The position numbers and the translations under genes were made by a program. A DNA stretch of 64,000 nt from assembly GCF_003323715.1 (NCBI RefSeq), contig NZ_QOIN01000028.1, positions 62,001-126,000 on the forward strand. Direction: 5' to 3'. Position 1 is the stretch's first letter. Every line of letters begins with the position of its first letter. Positions 52,241-60,259 of this stretch are shown here, one piece after another. The stretch is from Streptomyces diacarni. GTDB lineage: Bacteria > Actinomycetota > Actinomycetes > Streptomycetales > Streptomycetaceae. A model generated the notes under the pieces. The model had not been told where the DNA came from and searched no databases. It saw only the letters and a list, made by a program, of their open reading frames with translations.

Positions 52241-52515
52241 CGACACGCCGTCTCGACTTCGACCCCGACACCGTGGAGCGCGACCTCGCGGCGCTGGTGC
52301 TGACCATCGTCGAGCTGCTGCGTCAGCTCGTGGAGCGCCAGGCGCTGCGCCGGGTGGACGTCGGCGACCTGAACGAGGACCAGGAGGAGCGCATCGGCAT
52401 GACGCTCATGCTCCTGGAGGACCGCATGGAGCTGCTGCGCGAGCGCTTCGGCCTGACCCCCGAGGAGCTGAACTTGGACCTCGGCCCGCTGGGTCCCCTG
52501 CTGCCCACCGACTGA
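52237..52515 (+). CDS. gvpK: Gas vesicle protein GvpK
   Basis: 92 residues from GTG 52237 (GTGA overlap), with GGGAGGGAGG upstream; an in-frame start at 52216 lacks a ribosome site. GvpK domain: LDFDPDTVERDLAALVLTIV, ELLRQLVERQALRRVDVGDL, QEERIGMTLMLLEDRMELLR, GLTPEELNLDLGPLG. Accessory protein of vesicle formation and last gene of the operon. Confidence 0.94.
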   Translation: MTTRRLDFDPDTVERDLAALVLTIVELLRQLVERQALRRVDVGDLNEDQEERIGMTLMLLEDRMELLRERFGLTPEELNLDLGPLGPLLPTD

Positions 52516-52534
52516 CAACTGCTAGACCTCGCCT

Positions 52535-53287
52535 ATGCACGACGCCTTCTCCTCTTCCCTGGGCCAGGGCTGGCCGCAGCTCGCCGACCTGGCCCTGGCC
52601 TTCGTCCTGACGTCGCTGATCGGTCTGGAGCGGCGGGCCAAACGCAAGAGCGCGGGGCTGCGCACCCATGCGCTGGTGGGGCTCGGCGCCGCCTTGTTCA
52701 TGCTGGTGAGCAAGTACGGCTTCGCCGACCTGATGGACGCAGACAACGTCTCGTTCGACCCGTCGCGGATCGCCGCCCAGGTCGTCTCAGGCGTCGGCTT
52801 CCTGGGCGGCGGGCTGATCTTCGTGAGGCGGGACGTGGTGCGGGGGCTGACCACGGCCGCGATCGTGTGGGTCTCCGCCGCCGTGGGCATGGCGTGCGGT
52901 GCCGGACTGCCGCTGCTGGCGCTCGCCGTCGTGGCGCTGCACTTCCTCACCGTGTGGGGCTTCACCAAGCTGGGCGATCACCTTCCCGACGTGGAGCCGA
53001 GCCGGCTGCTGCTCACCTACGAGGAGGGGCGCGGGGTGCTGCGCACCGCGCTCGGCCACTGCACCGAGCGCGGTTTCGCCGTCACCGAGACACAGGTCAC
53101 GCAGGACGCGCGGGACGCGCGGGCCACGCAGGACGATGTCGGCGACGACGTGGCGCGGGCGCCGCGTACCCGGCTGACGCTCGCCGTCGCGGGGGAGGGG
53201 TCGGTGCCCGAACTGGTGGCGGAGCTGATCGAGATTCCCGGAATGCTCGCCGTGAACGCCCGTCAGCCCGGGATGTCGGGCGAGTAG
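52535..53287 (+). CDS. MgtC/SapB family membrane protein
   Basis: 250 residues. The MgtC domain shows LALAFVLTSLIGLERRAKRK, GLRTHALVGLGAALFMLVS, VVSGVGFLGGGLIFVRRDVV and GLTTAAIVWVSAAVGMACG, the conserved membrane helices and GFLGGG turn. A C-terminal ACT-like soluble domain follows (PSRLLLTYEEGRGVLRTALG). Relatives help with Mg2+ limitation and membrane-potential or ATPase control. It starts 19 bases after gvpK with a TAGACC -10-like box just before ATG 52535, so it may have its own leaderless promoter. Confidence 0.9.
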   Translation: MHDAFSSSLGQGWPQLADLALAFVLTSLIGLERRAKRKSAGLRTHALVGLGAALFMLVSKYGFADLMDADNVSFDPSRIAAQVVSGVGFLGGGLIFVRRDVVRGLTTAAIVWVSAAVGMACGAGLPLLALAVVALHFLTVWGFTKLGDHLPDVEPSRLLLTYEEGRGVLRTALGHCTERGFAVTETQVTQDARDARATQDDVGDDVARAPRTRLTLAVAGEGSVPELVAELIEIPGMLAVNARQPGMSGE

Positions 53288-53407
53288 TCGCGGCGGGCGC
53301 AGGGCGACCGCCCGCCCGGGTGCCCGCTGATCGGCGGCCGCACGTTTCCCCTCGTCCCGTACGGAAACCCCGTCGTATGACACCCGAGCCGAAGGGGGCT
53401 TGAGCAC

Positions 53408-53782
53408 ATGAACGCGGACGTCACCCAGACGGCCATGGACCTCGCCGCCCGTGACTACCTCGTGGGCCTCGCGCCGCTGATCATCGGCTTGCTGATCGTC
53501 TGCGCGCTGATCGCGGCGGTCTGGCTGGGCATCCGGGTGAAGAACCGCGAGCCCGAGCCGCCGGAGCCCGAGGACCAGCCGCACCTGCCCGAGGAGGGGC
53601 CGACCGACGAGATCGTCGGCAACCGGGAGCCGGACGAGATGCCCAGGGACGGTGTCCGCCGGCTGCCGCACGACGGGGTCCACGACACCGGCGACCGGGA
53701 GGACCATCCCGGCGAGCCGCCGCGCCGCAAGAAGTGGGAGCCAGGACAGAGCGGGTCCTTCGGCAGCGGCGGCCCCGGCTGA
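53408..53782 (+). CDS. DUF6479-type membrane protein
   Basis: 124 residues, GGGGGC ribosome site before ATG 53408. One membrane helix (LVGLAPLIIGLLIVCALIAA, VWLGIRV), then a hydrophilic Pro/Glu/Asp-rich tail (PEPPEPEDQPHLPEEGP, GNREPDEMPRDGVRRLPHDG). The layout matches Streptomyces DUF6479 proteins of unknown function. Confidence 0.75.
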   Translation: MNADVTQTAMDLAARDYLVGLAPLIIGLLIVCALIAAVWLGIRVKNREPEPPEPEDQPHLPEEGPTDEIVGNREPDEMPRDGVRRLPHDGVHDTGDREDHPGEPPRRKKWEPGQSGSFGSGGPG

Positions 53783-53808
53783 TCCCGACCGGCTCGGCCG
53801 GAACCTCG

Positions 53809-53862
53809 AAGGGGCGCGCCCCGGATCCACCGCGACGGGAGAGGATCCGGGGCGTGCCCCTT
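53809..53862. terminator. Strong bidirectional terminator between convergent genes
   Basis: A 20-bp stem, AAGGGGCGCGCCCCGGATCC (53809-53828) with GGATCCGGGGCGTGCCCCTT (53843-53862), has one mismatch that would be a G-U pair in RNA and a 14-base loop. It lies between the DUF6479 gene (plus) and the TetR gene (minus), and its arms begin AA and end TT, which suits termination on both strands. Confidence 0.85.
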
Positions 53863-53917
53863 GCCGCTGCCCGTACGGCCGCCGCCGCAGCATGCGCCGG
53901 CCTGGCGTCGGGGCCCC

Positions 53918-54472
53918 TCAGGGGGTGAGCAGCGCCGCGAACGGGCCCGTGATGTCGGTGCGGGTGGGCGGCACCGCCGCGGCGAGGGACTGGAGGAGCA
54001 GGCCGTCGAGCACCCGGGAGAGCGCCCTGGCGGTCTGTTCGTCCGTGTGCGCGCTCAGCACCTCGCGCTCGGTCTCGGCGTACAGCAGCGCCGAGTCGCG
54101 CAGCTCGGGGCGGCGCATGGCGGCGGTGGACAGTTCGAAGGAGAGCACCAGCTCGGCACGGTTGTCGCGCAGCTGGCTGACGACGAGGTCGGCCAGCGCC
54201 TCGACCAGCTCGCCGGGGGAGACCTCGCCCAGGGTCTCGCCCCACTCGTGCAGGGCGCGCGCGTAGCGCGCGCTGAGCCTGCGGATGGCCGCGTCCAGCA
54301 GGTCGTCGAGGGTGGCGAAGTAGTAGGTGGTCGAGCCGAGGGGCACGTCCGCCTCGCGGGCGACCGTGCGGTGGCTGAGCCCCGTGATGCCGTTCTCCAG
54401 CAGGATCCGCTCGGTGGCGGCCATGATCCGCTCCCGGCGCTCCGGGTCGGCGGGACCCCGCTTGGCTCCCAT
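53918..54472 (-). CDS. TetR family regulator of the adjacent MFS gene
   Basis: 184 residues from ATG 54472; the in-frame extension to 54550 crosses the operators and is not used. HTH: RIMAATERILLENGITGLSH, RTVAREADVPLGSTTYYFAT. The rest is a TetR ligand domain of the QacR/AcrR-like type. It is divergent from the MFS exporter, with two same-type operators between them, so it is very likely its repressor. Confidence 0.92.
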   Translation of the reverse strand: MGAKRGPADPERRERIMAATERILLENGITGLSHRTVAREADVPLGSTTYYFATLDDLLDAAIRRLSARYARALHEWGETLGEVSPGELVEALADLVVSQLRDNRAELVLSFELSTAAMRRPELRDSALLYAETEREVLSAHTDEQTARALSRVLDGLLLQSLAAAVPPTRTDITGPFAALLTP

Positions 54473-54512
54473 GGGCGCAGTCCGCCTCCCTCCGATTCCG
54501 GCGACGATTTTG

Positions 54513-54547
54513 TGTACCCTAGTACAGAGTTTATGTACGGCCGTACA
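54513..54547. promoter_or_regulatory. Twin TetR operators between the divergent TetR and MFS genes
   Basis: TGTAC-CCTA-GTACA (54513-54526) and the perfect 14-bp palindrome TGTACGGCCGTACA (54534-54547) share the TGTAC half-site. Their centres are exactly 21 bp apart, two helical turns. Site 2 lies 36 bases before the MFS ATG. Confidence 0.85.
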
Positions 54548-54583
54548 CAAAAATCGTTTGACAGGAACGGAGACACCCCTCCC

Positions 54584-56191
54584 ATGGCACCCGAGGCGAG
54601 TGTGAAGGCCGGACCGCGCGAATGGGCGGGGCTGGTCGTCCTCACGCTGCCCGTGCTGCTCATCGCCATCGACCTGACCGTCCTCGGCTTCGCCGTACCC
54701 GCGCTCAGCGAGGACCTCGCCCCCTCCAGTACCCAGCTGCTGTGGCTCGTGGACATCTACTCCTTCGTCCTCGCCGGGCTGCTGGTGACCATGGGCACGC
54801 TCGGGGACCGCATCGGCAGGCGCAAGCTGCTGATGGCGGGCTGCGCCGGATTCGGCGTGGCCTCCGCGCTCGCCGCCTACGCACCCAGCGCCGCGGCCCT
54901 GATCGGTGCGCGCGTCCTGCTCGGCGTCGCCGGCGCCACGCTCATGCCCTCCACGCTCTCGCTGCTGCGCAGCATGTTCCGCGACCAGCGGCAGCGCCTC
55001 GTCGCCGTCGCCGCCTGGGGCTCCGCGTTCAGCGCCGGATCAGCGCTCGGGCCCGTCGTCGGCGGCGTCCTGCTGGAGCACTTCTGGTGGGGCTCGGTCT
55101 TCCTGATCAACCTGCCGCTGGTCGTGCTCGCCCTCATCGGGCTGCCGCTGCTGGTCTCCGAGACCAAGGACCCCGCTCCGGGCCGCTTCGACCTGCCCAG
55201 CGCGGCGCTCACCCTGCTGACGGTGCTGCCCGTCGTCTACGCCATCAAGACCTTCGCGCACGGCGACGAGCTGAAGGCCCTGCCCTTCCTGGTGGTCGGA
55301 CTGGCCTTCGGCGCCGTGTTCGTACGCCGCCAGCGGACCCTGGCCGACCCGCTGATCGACCTCTCGCTCTTCCGCATCCGCCACTTCTCCGCCGCCATCG
55401 TCACCAACATGCTCGTCATCTTCGTGATGGCCGGATCCCTCTTCTTCATTCCCCAGTTCCTCCAGCTCTCCGAAGGGCTCTCGCCCCTGCGCGGCGGACT
55501 GATGCTGCTGCCGGGCGCCGTCTTGTCGGTGGCCTCCGGATTCTTCGCGGCGGCCGCGGCGCGGCGCACCGGGCTGCGGCAGCTGATCAGTGCGGGGCTG
55601 GCGACGGCCGCGCTCGGATTCGCCGCCATGACCGCCGTGCCGCTGGGACACGGGGTCGCCGTGGTCGTCCTCGCCTTCTGCCTGGTGAGCCTGGGCGTGG
55701 GAACGGTCATGACGCTGACCAACGACATGGTCCTCTCCACCGTCCCGCCCGAACGGGCCGGCGCCGCCTCCGCCGTCTCCGAGACGGGCATCGAGCTGGG
55801 CGGCGCGCTGGGTATCGCCGTGCTGGGCAGCGTGCTCACCTCGGCGTACCGCATGGGCCTCGACCCGGTGGACGGGGTGCCCTCGCGCGTGCTGGAGGGC
55901 GCGCGCGAGACGCTCGGCAACGCGCTGGCGGCCGCCGCACGGCTGGGCGGTGAGCCCGGCAGGGTGCTGGCGGCGGAAGCCAAGGACGCCTTCGCCGCGG
56001 GCATCCGCTTCACCGGCATGGCCGGCGCCGCCCTGCTGGTGGTGGCCGCCGCGCTGGCCTGGGTGCTGCTGCGTCCGCGGCCCGAAGACGGCGGCCGCCA
56101 CGGCGAGGCCGGCGCCACCCACGAGCAGCCGGATGCCGCGCACGGACAGCCGCACGGGCAGCCGGACACCAGGCACGCCCCCCGGGCGTGA
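54584..56191 (+). CDS. MFS drug exporter, DHA2 (14-helix) family
   Basis: 535 residues from ATG 54584. Fourteen hydrophobic segments with motif A GTLGDRIGRRKLLM, motif C GSALGPVVGGVLLEHFWW and the DHA2 repeats. LDLTVLG-type start (IAIDLTVLGFAVPAL). The C-terminus is His/Gln-rich (THEQPDAAHGQPHGQPDTRH), which might bind metal or be disordered. Export of a toxic compound under TetR control is likely. Confidence 0.94.
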   Translation: MAPEASVKAGPREWAGLVVLTLPVLLIAIDLTVLGFAVPALSEDLAPSSTQLLWLVDIYSFVLAGLLVTMGTLGDRIGRRKLLMAGCAGFGVASALAAYAPSAAALIGARVLLGVAGATLMPSTLSLLRSMFRDQRQRLVAVAAWGSAFSAGSALGPVVGGVLLEHFWWGSVFLINLPLVVLALIGLPLLVSETKDPAPGRFDLPSAALTLLTVLPVVYAIKTFAHGDELKALPFLVVGLAFGAVFVRRQRTLADPLIDLSLFRIRHFSAAIVTNMLVIFVMAGSLFFIPQFLQLSEGLSPLRGGLMLLPGAVLSVASGFFAAAAARRTGLRQLISAGLATAALGFAAMTAVPLGHGVAVVVLAFCLVSLGVGTVMTLTNDMVLSTVPPERAGAASAVSETGIELGGALGIAVLGSVLTSAYRMGLDPVDGVPSRVLEGARETLGNALAAAARLGGEPGRVLAAEAKDAFAAGIRFTGMAGAALLVVAAALAWVLLRPRPEDGGRHGEAGATHEQPDAAHGQPHGQPDTRHAPRA

Positions 56192-56262
56192 CGCCCGCCC
56201 CGCCTCCACCGGGGTGTACCGGGGAGGGGCCAGGGCCGTGTCAGGCGCGCCGGCTCTCCAGC

Positions 56263-56296
56263 GCTGGGCCCCCGGGGAGGTCCCCGGGGGCCCAGC
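56263..56296. terminator. Terminator between convergent MFS genes
   Basis: GCTGGGCCCCCGGGGA (56263-56278) and TCCCCGGGGGCCCAGC (56281-56296) form a perfect 16-bp inverted repeat with two bases between, in the 144-base gap of two convergent MFS genes. Confidence 0.8.
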
Positions 56297-56335
56297 CGCA
56301 TTCACCTGCCGGTGGCGCTCACGCGGCGCCGCCGC

Positions 56336-58060
56336 TCACGCCGCTCCGCTCCGCAGCTCGGGCAGCGTGCTCGCGGTCAGCGGCCGGGGCCCGGCGTCGG
56401 GGTCGACGAGGAGCACGTCGCAGGCGGCGGCGTGGGTGAGCGCCGCGGTGAAGCTGCCGTCCGCGAACTGGGCGAGCGCGCCGCGCGGCGAGCGGCCGAC
56501 CGTGACGGCGCGGGCCCCGACCTCGGCGGCGTGCCGGGCCAGCACGCGCCCCGCGGCGGCGTGGTCGCCGACGCTGTCGAGTACCTGTCCCGTCCCGGGG
56601 ACGCCGCCCGCCGCGAGCCGGTCCAGGTGGGTCTGCACGGCGGCGCGGGCCCGGTCGGCGTCCTCCGTCTCGACGGCCTGTTCCTCGACGACGGCTGACT
56701 GCCTCACGTGGACCACCTCCAGGGGGCTCCCGGAGTGCTCCGCGTACCGGGCGGCGGTGTCCACGATCGCGGCGGCCCGCGCGTGGGCGCCGACGGCCAC
56801 GATGACCGGGGGCGCGCCGTCTTCGGCCGCCGCGTCACCGACGGGCAGCAGGGCGGGGGTGACGGGCTCGTCCGCCTCGGGGCTCGCCTCGGCCTGGCGC
56901 AGCAGCCGGTGGCCGCTGGCCAGGACCGGGATGGCGAGCAGGAAGGTGGCGGCGCCCAGGTAGAAGGGGACGCTCAGGTCGGTCGCGTCGGCGAGCTTGC
57001 CGGCCACATAGGGGGCCAGGCCGCCGCCGATGAAGCGCAGGAAGCCGTAGGACGAGGAGGCGACGGGGCGCTCGACCGGGGCGACGAGCATGACGGCCTG
57101 GGTGGTGAGCGTGTTGTTGATGCCGATGAAGGCGCCGCTGACGATGACCGCCACGATCACCGTCGTCGGTGTGGTGACCCCCGCCGCGATGACGGCCATC
57201 ACGATGCCGAGGCCGAGCAGGTTGGCGTAGAGCACCGGCGCCGTGCCCCAGCGAGCCTGCAGGCGCGGGGCGAAGAAGACGCTGAACGCGGCCACCAGCA
57301 GCCCCCAGCCGGTGAAGACGAGCCCGAGTTCGTGGGCGCTCAGCTCCATGGGGTAGGGCGCGTAGCCGAGCATGGTGAAGAAGCCCCAGTTGTAGAGCAG
57401 GGCCATGATGCCCATGGTCAGCAGGCCGCGGTGGCGCAGCGCCTTGAGCGGGGCGAGCGCGGAGGTGGGGCGTGCCGGTTTGGGGAGGTTGGGTACGAAG
57501 GCGATCGTGGCCACCAGCGCGATGGCCATGAGGACGGCGACGCCGAAGAAGGGGCCGCGCCAGCTGATGGCCCCCAGTTCGCCGCCGAGCAGGGGGCCGA
57601 CGGCGATGCCGAGCCCCAGCGCCGTCTCGTACAGGATGATCGCGCCGCCGAAGCCGCCGCTGGCCGAGGCGACGATCACGGCGAGCGAGGTGGCGATGAA
57701 CAGGGCGTTGCCCAGCCCCCAGCCGGCCCGGAAGCCGACGATGCCGTTGATGGACCCCGAGGCGCCGGCCAGCGCCGCGAAGACGACGATGACCGACAGG
57801 CCTATGACGAGGGTGCGTTTGGCGCCGAAGCGGCTGGAGAACCAGCCGACGATCAGCATGGCGACCGCGGTGACGATCAGGTAGCTGCTGAAGAGCAGGG
57901 AGACCTGGCTGGGGGTGGCGTCGAGGCTGTCGGCCAGTGCGGGCAGGATCGGGTCGACCAGTCCGATGCCCATGAACGAGATCACGCAGGCGAACGCGAC
58001 GGCCCACACGGCTTTGGGCTGCTTGAAGGGGCTGGCGGCCTTTCCTTGCGGTGCACTCAT
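56336..58060 (-). CDS. MFS transporter fused to a universal-stress-protein-like domain
   Basis: 574 residues. Residues 15-405 are a 12-helix MFS of the Bcr/EmrD or sugar-exporter type (GIGLVDPILPALADSLDATP, GWFSSRFGAKRT, GFGGAIILYETALGLGIAVG). Residues about 425-574 form a UspA-like fold: PPVIVAVGAHARAAAIVDTA, SPLEVVHVRQSAV, LDRLAAGGVP, AEVGARAVTVGRSPRGALAQ, FTAALTHAAACDVLLVDPDA. The G-2x-G-9x-G(S/T) ATP signature is only partly kept (GRSPRGALAQF). Fusion puts a stress-sensing domain on the cytoplasmic face. It follows a MarR gene by 75 bases in the same direction. Confidence 0.88.
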   Translation of the reverse strand: MSAPQGKAASPFKQPKAVWAVAFACVISFMGIGLVDPILPALADSLDATPSQVSLLFSSYLIVTAVAMLIVGWFSSRFGAKRTLVIGLSVIVVFAALAGASGSINGIVGFRAGWGLGNALFIATSLAVIVASASGGFGGAIILYETALGLGIAVGPLLGGELGAISWRGPFFGVAVLMAIALVATIAFVPNLPKPARPTSALAPLKALRHRGLLTMGIMALLYNWGFFTMLGYAPYPMELSAHELGLVFTGWGLLVAAFSVFFAPRLQARWGTAPVLYANLLGLGIVMAVIAAGVTTPTTVIVAVIVSGAFIGINNTLTTQAVMLVAPVERPVASSSYGFLRFIGGGLAPYVAGKLADATDLSVPFYLGAATFLLAIPVLASGHRLLRQAEASPEADEPVTPALLPVGDAAAEDGAPPVIVAVGAHARAAAIVDTAARYAEHSGSPLEVVHVRQSAVVEEQAVETEDADRARAAVQTHLDRLAAGGVPGTGQVLDSVGDHAAAGRVLARHAAEVGARAVTVGRSPRGALAQFADGSFTAALTHAAACDVLLVDPDAGPRPLTASTLPELRSGAA

Positions 58061-58135
58061 GTGTGCTTCTCTTCCGGGACGTTGGCGGATGCGGGGACGG
58101 GGAACGGAGGGGCGAGGGGAGGACGGGGCGCGGGG

Positions 58136-58594
58136 TCAGGGACCGGGCCTGCGGTCCTGGATCGCGCGGGCGAGCGCGGGCAGCGCGAGGCGCACCGCGC
58201 GCTGTTCGGGCTCGCTCAGCTCACCGAGGAGCTCTTCGAGTGCCTGGGCGCGCTCGGCGCGGCGCCGGTGGAAGAGTGCGAGGCCCGCGTCGGTGACCTC
58301 CACGAGCACGCCGCGCCCGTCGCTGGTGTCCGCGGTGCGCCGGATGAGCCCGGCGCGCTCCATCCGGGTCATGAGCTGGGTCATGTTCGGCTGCGAGACG
58401 CCTTCGGCCCTGGCCAGTTCGGTCAGCCGCTGCGGGCCTTCGCGGCCGAGGCGGGCCAGCGCCTGGCCGGCCGCGGTGCTCAGGTCGCCCGCGGTGGCGC
58501 TGCGGCGTACGTAGCGGACCATCTGCTCGACGGCGACGATCAGCTTGTCCGGCTCCTCGGGGGAAGCCGACGAGTCCATAACCCGCTTATGCAT
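58136..58594 (-). CDS. MarR family regulator
   Basis: 152 residues if ATG 58594 is used (MHKRVMDSSAS), 147 from ATG 58579. Winged helix: AGQALARLGREGPQRLTELA, RAEGVSQPNMTQLMTRMERA, GLIRRTADTSDGRGVLVEVT. A palindrome at 58590-58608 covers ATG 58594, so the downstream start 58579 may be the real one, or the site may block translation and transcription together. It probably represses itself and the MFS-Usp gene. Confidence 0.9.
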   Translation of the reverse strand: MHKRVMDSSASPEEPDKLIVAVEQMVRYVRRSATAGDLSTAAGQALARLGREGPQRLTELARAEGVSQPNMTQLMTRMERAGLIRRTADTSDGRGVLVEVTDAGLALFHRRRAERAQALEELLGELSEPEQRAVRLALPALARAIQDRRPGP

Positions 58595-58608
58595 GCACAC
58601 ATCATGCA
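58590..58608. promoter_or_regulatory. MarR-type operator at the marR start
   Basis: TGCATG (58590-58595) and CATGCA (58603-58608) are perfect inverted arms with a 7-base spacer, overlapping ATG 58594 of the MarR gene. Position and size fit autorepression. Confidence 0.65.
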
Positions 58609-58820
58609 CTTCTGTGTACCGTGAAACAAGTTGTCCGCGGAGGAGGCCCGCGGGGCCGCCGGAGGTGTGCGCCGGGCGCCGGTCCTGCCCGGTCCGGCTA
58701 TCAGGGCCGGCCGAAAAGCACCCGTCCCGGCGACAGCCGACTGCGTCGAACGGCCCAAGCCGCCCGCGTGCCGCGCCCGCGCGCCCCGTCCCACGGGCCG
58801 CGCCGACGCACGATCGTGCC

Positions 58821-59939
58821 ATGACTCAGGCCGTACGAAAGAGACGGGCGGCGGCTCCACTGGCCGCGCTGCTGTGCGCCGCGGTGCTCGCCGGTGGCGC
58901 GCCCCGCGCCACGGGGGCCGCCCAGGCGAAGGGCCCCTCCGAGGCCGCGCAGCCCCTGCCCGACCGGATCGCCGCTCTCTACCGCGAGGCCACCGCCGCC
59001 TCCGCGCGGTTCGAGGCCGCCCAGCGCAAGGCGTCCGCACAGCGGGTGGCCGCCCGGCACGCCGCACGCGCCGTCCACCGTGGCGAGCGGCGACTGCGGA
59101 CCCTGCACGGGCAGCTCGGCGCCGTGGCACGCCTGCAGTACCAGCAGGGCGGCTGGGCCCCCAGCACCCGCCTGCTGACGACCTCTTCACCCGAGGCCCT
59201 GCTCGGCAAGCTGCGCTCACAGCGCCAGGGCGACCACGCTTTTCGGCGGCTGCTGCACACCACCAGGGACGCTCAGCGCCGGCTCGTGCGCGACCGGGCG
59301 CACGAACGCTCCCTGCTGGGCAGGCTGAAGGCGGACGCCGCGCGGCAGCAGCGCGCCGCGCGCACCGTCGAGCGGCGGCTCGCGCAGGCCAGGGTGCGGC
59401 TGCGGCGGGAGCGCGCGGACCGGGCGGCACGCGCCGCCGGTCCTGTGACGCGCGCGGCGCTCCAGGCGGTGCCCGCCGGCTCGTCCGGAGGCTGCGCCTA
59501 CAGTGCCCCGCCGGCCAAGCGGGGGCACAGCGGCGCGAAGTGGGTGAAGCCCGTGAAGAGCTACACGCTCTCCGCGGGGTTCGCCTCCGCGGGCAAGCGC
59601 TGGGCGCACAGCCACACGGGGCAGGACTTCGCCGTGGGCGTCGGCACCCCCGTGCGGGCGGTCGGCGCGGGCACCGTCGTCAAGACGGAGTGCGGCGGCC
59701 CGTTCGGCAACCACATCGTCATCCGGCACGCGAACGGCTACTACACCCAGTACGCGCACCTCTCCCGCATCCAGACCAAGAAGGGCGCCCACGTGCGCGC
59801 GGGGGAGCGGATCGGGCTGTCGGGCAACACGGGCAACTCGACGGGCCCGCACCTGCACTTCGAGGTCAGGGTCACGCCGGAGGTCGGCTCCGGCGTCGAC
59901 CCGGTGCCGTGGCTGCGCAACCGGGGTGTGGACGTCTGA
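58821..59939 (+). CDS. Secreted M23 peptidase with N-terminal coiled coil
   Basis: 372 residues from ATG 58821. Signal peptide (RKRRAAAPLAALLCAAVLAG, cleavage about ATGAA). Residues 60-215 are a long helical coiled-coil (ATAASARFEAAQRKASAQRV ... RQQRAARTVERRLAQARVRL). The C-terminal LytM/M23 domain holds the zinc ligands HTGQDF (His, Asp) and HLHFEV (His) in NSTGPHLHFEVR. Such proteins cleave peptidoglycan cross-bridges, and the coiled coil usually regulates or localises them. Divergent from the MarR gene. Confidence 0.93.
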   Translation: MTQAVRKRRAAAPLAALLCAAVLAGGAPRATGAAQAKGPSEAAQPLPDRIAALYREATAASARFEAAQRKASAQRVAARHAARAVHRGERRLRTLHGQLGAVARLQYQQGGWAPSTRLLTTSSPEALLGKLRSQRQGDHAFRRLLHTTRDAQRRLVRDRAHERSLLGRLKADAARQQRAARTVERRLAQARVRLRRERADRAARAAGPVTRAALQAVPAGSSGGCAYSAPPAKRGHSGAKWVKPVKSYTLSAGFASAGKRWAHSHTGQDFAVGVGTPVRAVGAGTVVKTECGGPFGNHIVIRHANGYYTQYAHLSRIQTKKGAHVRAGERIGLSGNTGNSTGPHLHFEVRVTPEVGSGVDPVPWLRNRGVDV

Positions 59940-59967
59940 GGCGTCCGTTTCCCGCCGAGTGGCGCGG

Positions 59968-59996
59968 AGGGGCCCGGAGCCGAGGTCCGGGCCCCT
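59968..59996. terminator. Hairpin terminator behind the M23 peptidase gene
   Basis: AGGGGCCCGGA (59968-59978) and TCCGGGCCCCT (59986-59996) form a perfect 11-bp stem with a 7-base loop, 28 bases past the stop. Confidence 0.8.
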
Positions 59997-60129
59997 CGCC
60001 GTGCGCGGTCGGGGGCGCCGTGGCGTGGGCGGGGTTCGCCGCTCTGGACAGCCTCTGACGCCACGTGCTCCCATGTGTACTGCGCGTGTTCCCACACGAT
60101 CCGACAGCGCTCTACAGAATCGCACGCCA

Positions 60130-60151
60130 GCAGTGCACTCAAGTGCACTGC
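60130..60151. promoter_or_regulatory. Perfect 22-bp palindromic operator upstream of the GH2 gene
   Basis: GCAGTGCACT-CA-AGTGCACTGC: 10-bp perfect arms with a 2-base centre, 108 bases before the GTG start. Size and symmetry fit a LacI- or GntR-type repressor; no such regulator gene adjoins. Confidence 0.75.
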
Positions 60152-60259
60152 GACAACGATGTCAGTGCCTGATGTCCGGCTGATGCCCGGCTCGAAGGCC
60201 TGCTCGACTGTCCGCCGGACCCGCACGGAGCACACCACCGCACCCATCCGGAGGTACCC

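Larger units (their letters stand above)
59940..60259. other. 320-base gap between the M23 peptidase and GH2 genes
   Basis: It contains a terminator (59968-59996), two similar short boxes (GTGCTCCCATG near 60065 and GTGTTCCCACAC near 60086), the perfect palindrome at 60130-60151 and a GGAGG ribosome site before GTG 60260. No gene is supported. Confidence 0.6.

Noticed and set aside
53809..53862. Long inverted repeat as an insertion-sequence remnant
   Set aside because: A 20-bp stem with a 14-base loop exactly between two convergent stop regions is better explained as a terminator.
56708..58624. Plus-strand open frame of about 640 codons opposite the MFS-Usp gene
   Set aside because: Asp/Gly/His/Glu-rich low-information translation, no ribosome site, and the minus strand carries a clear transporter fold.
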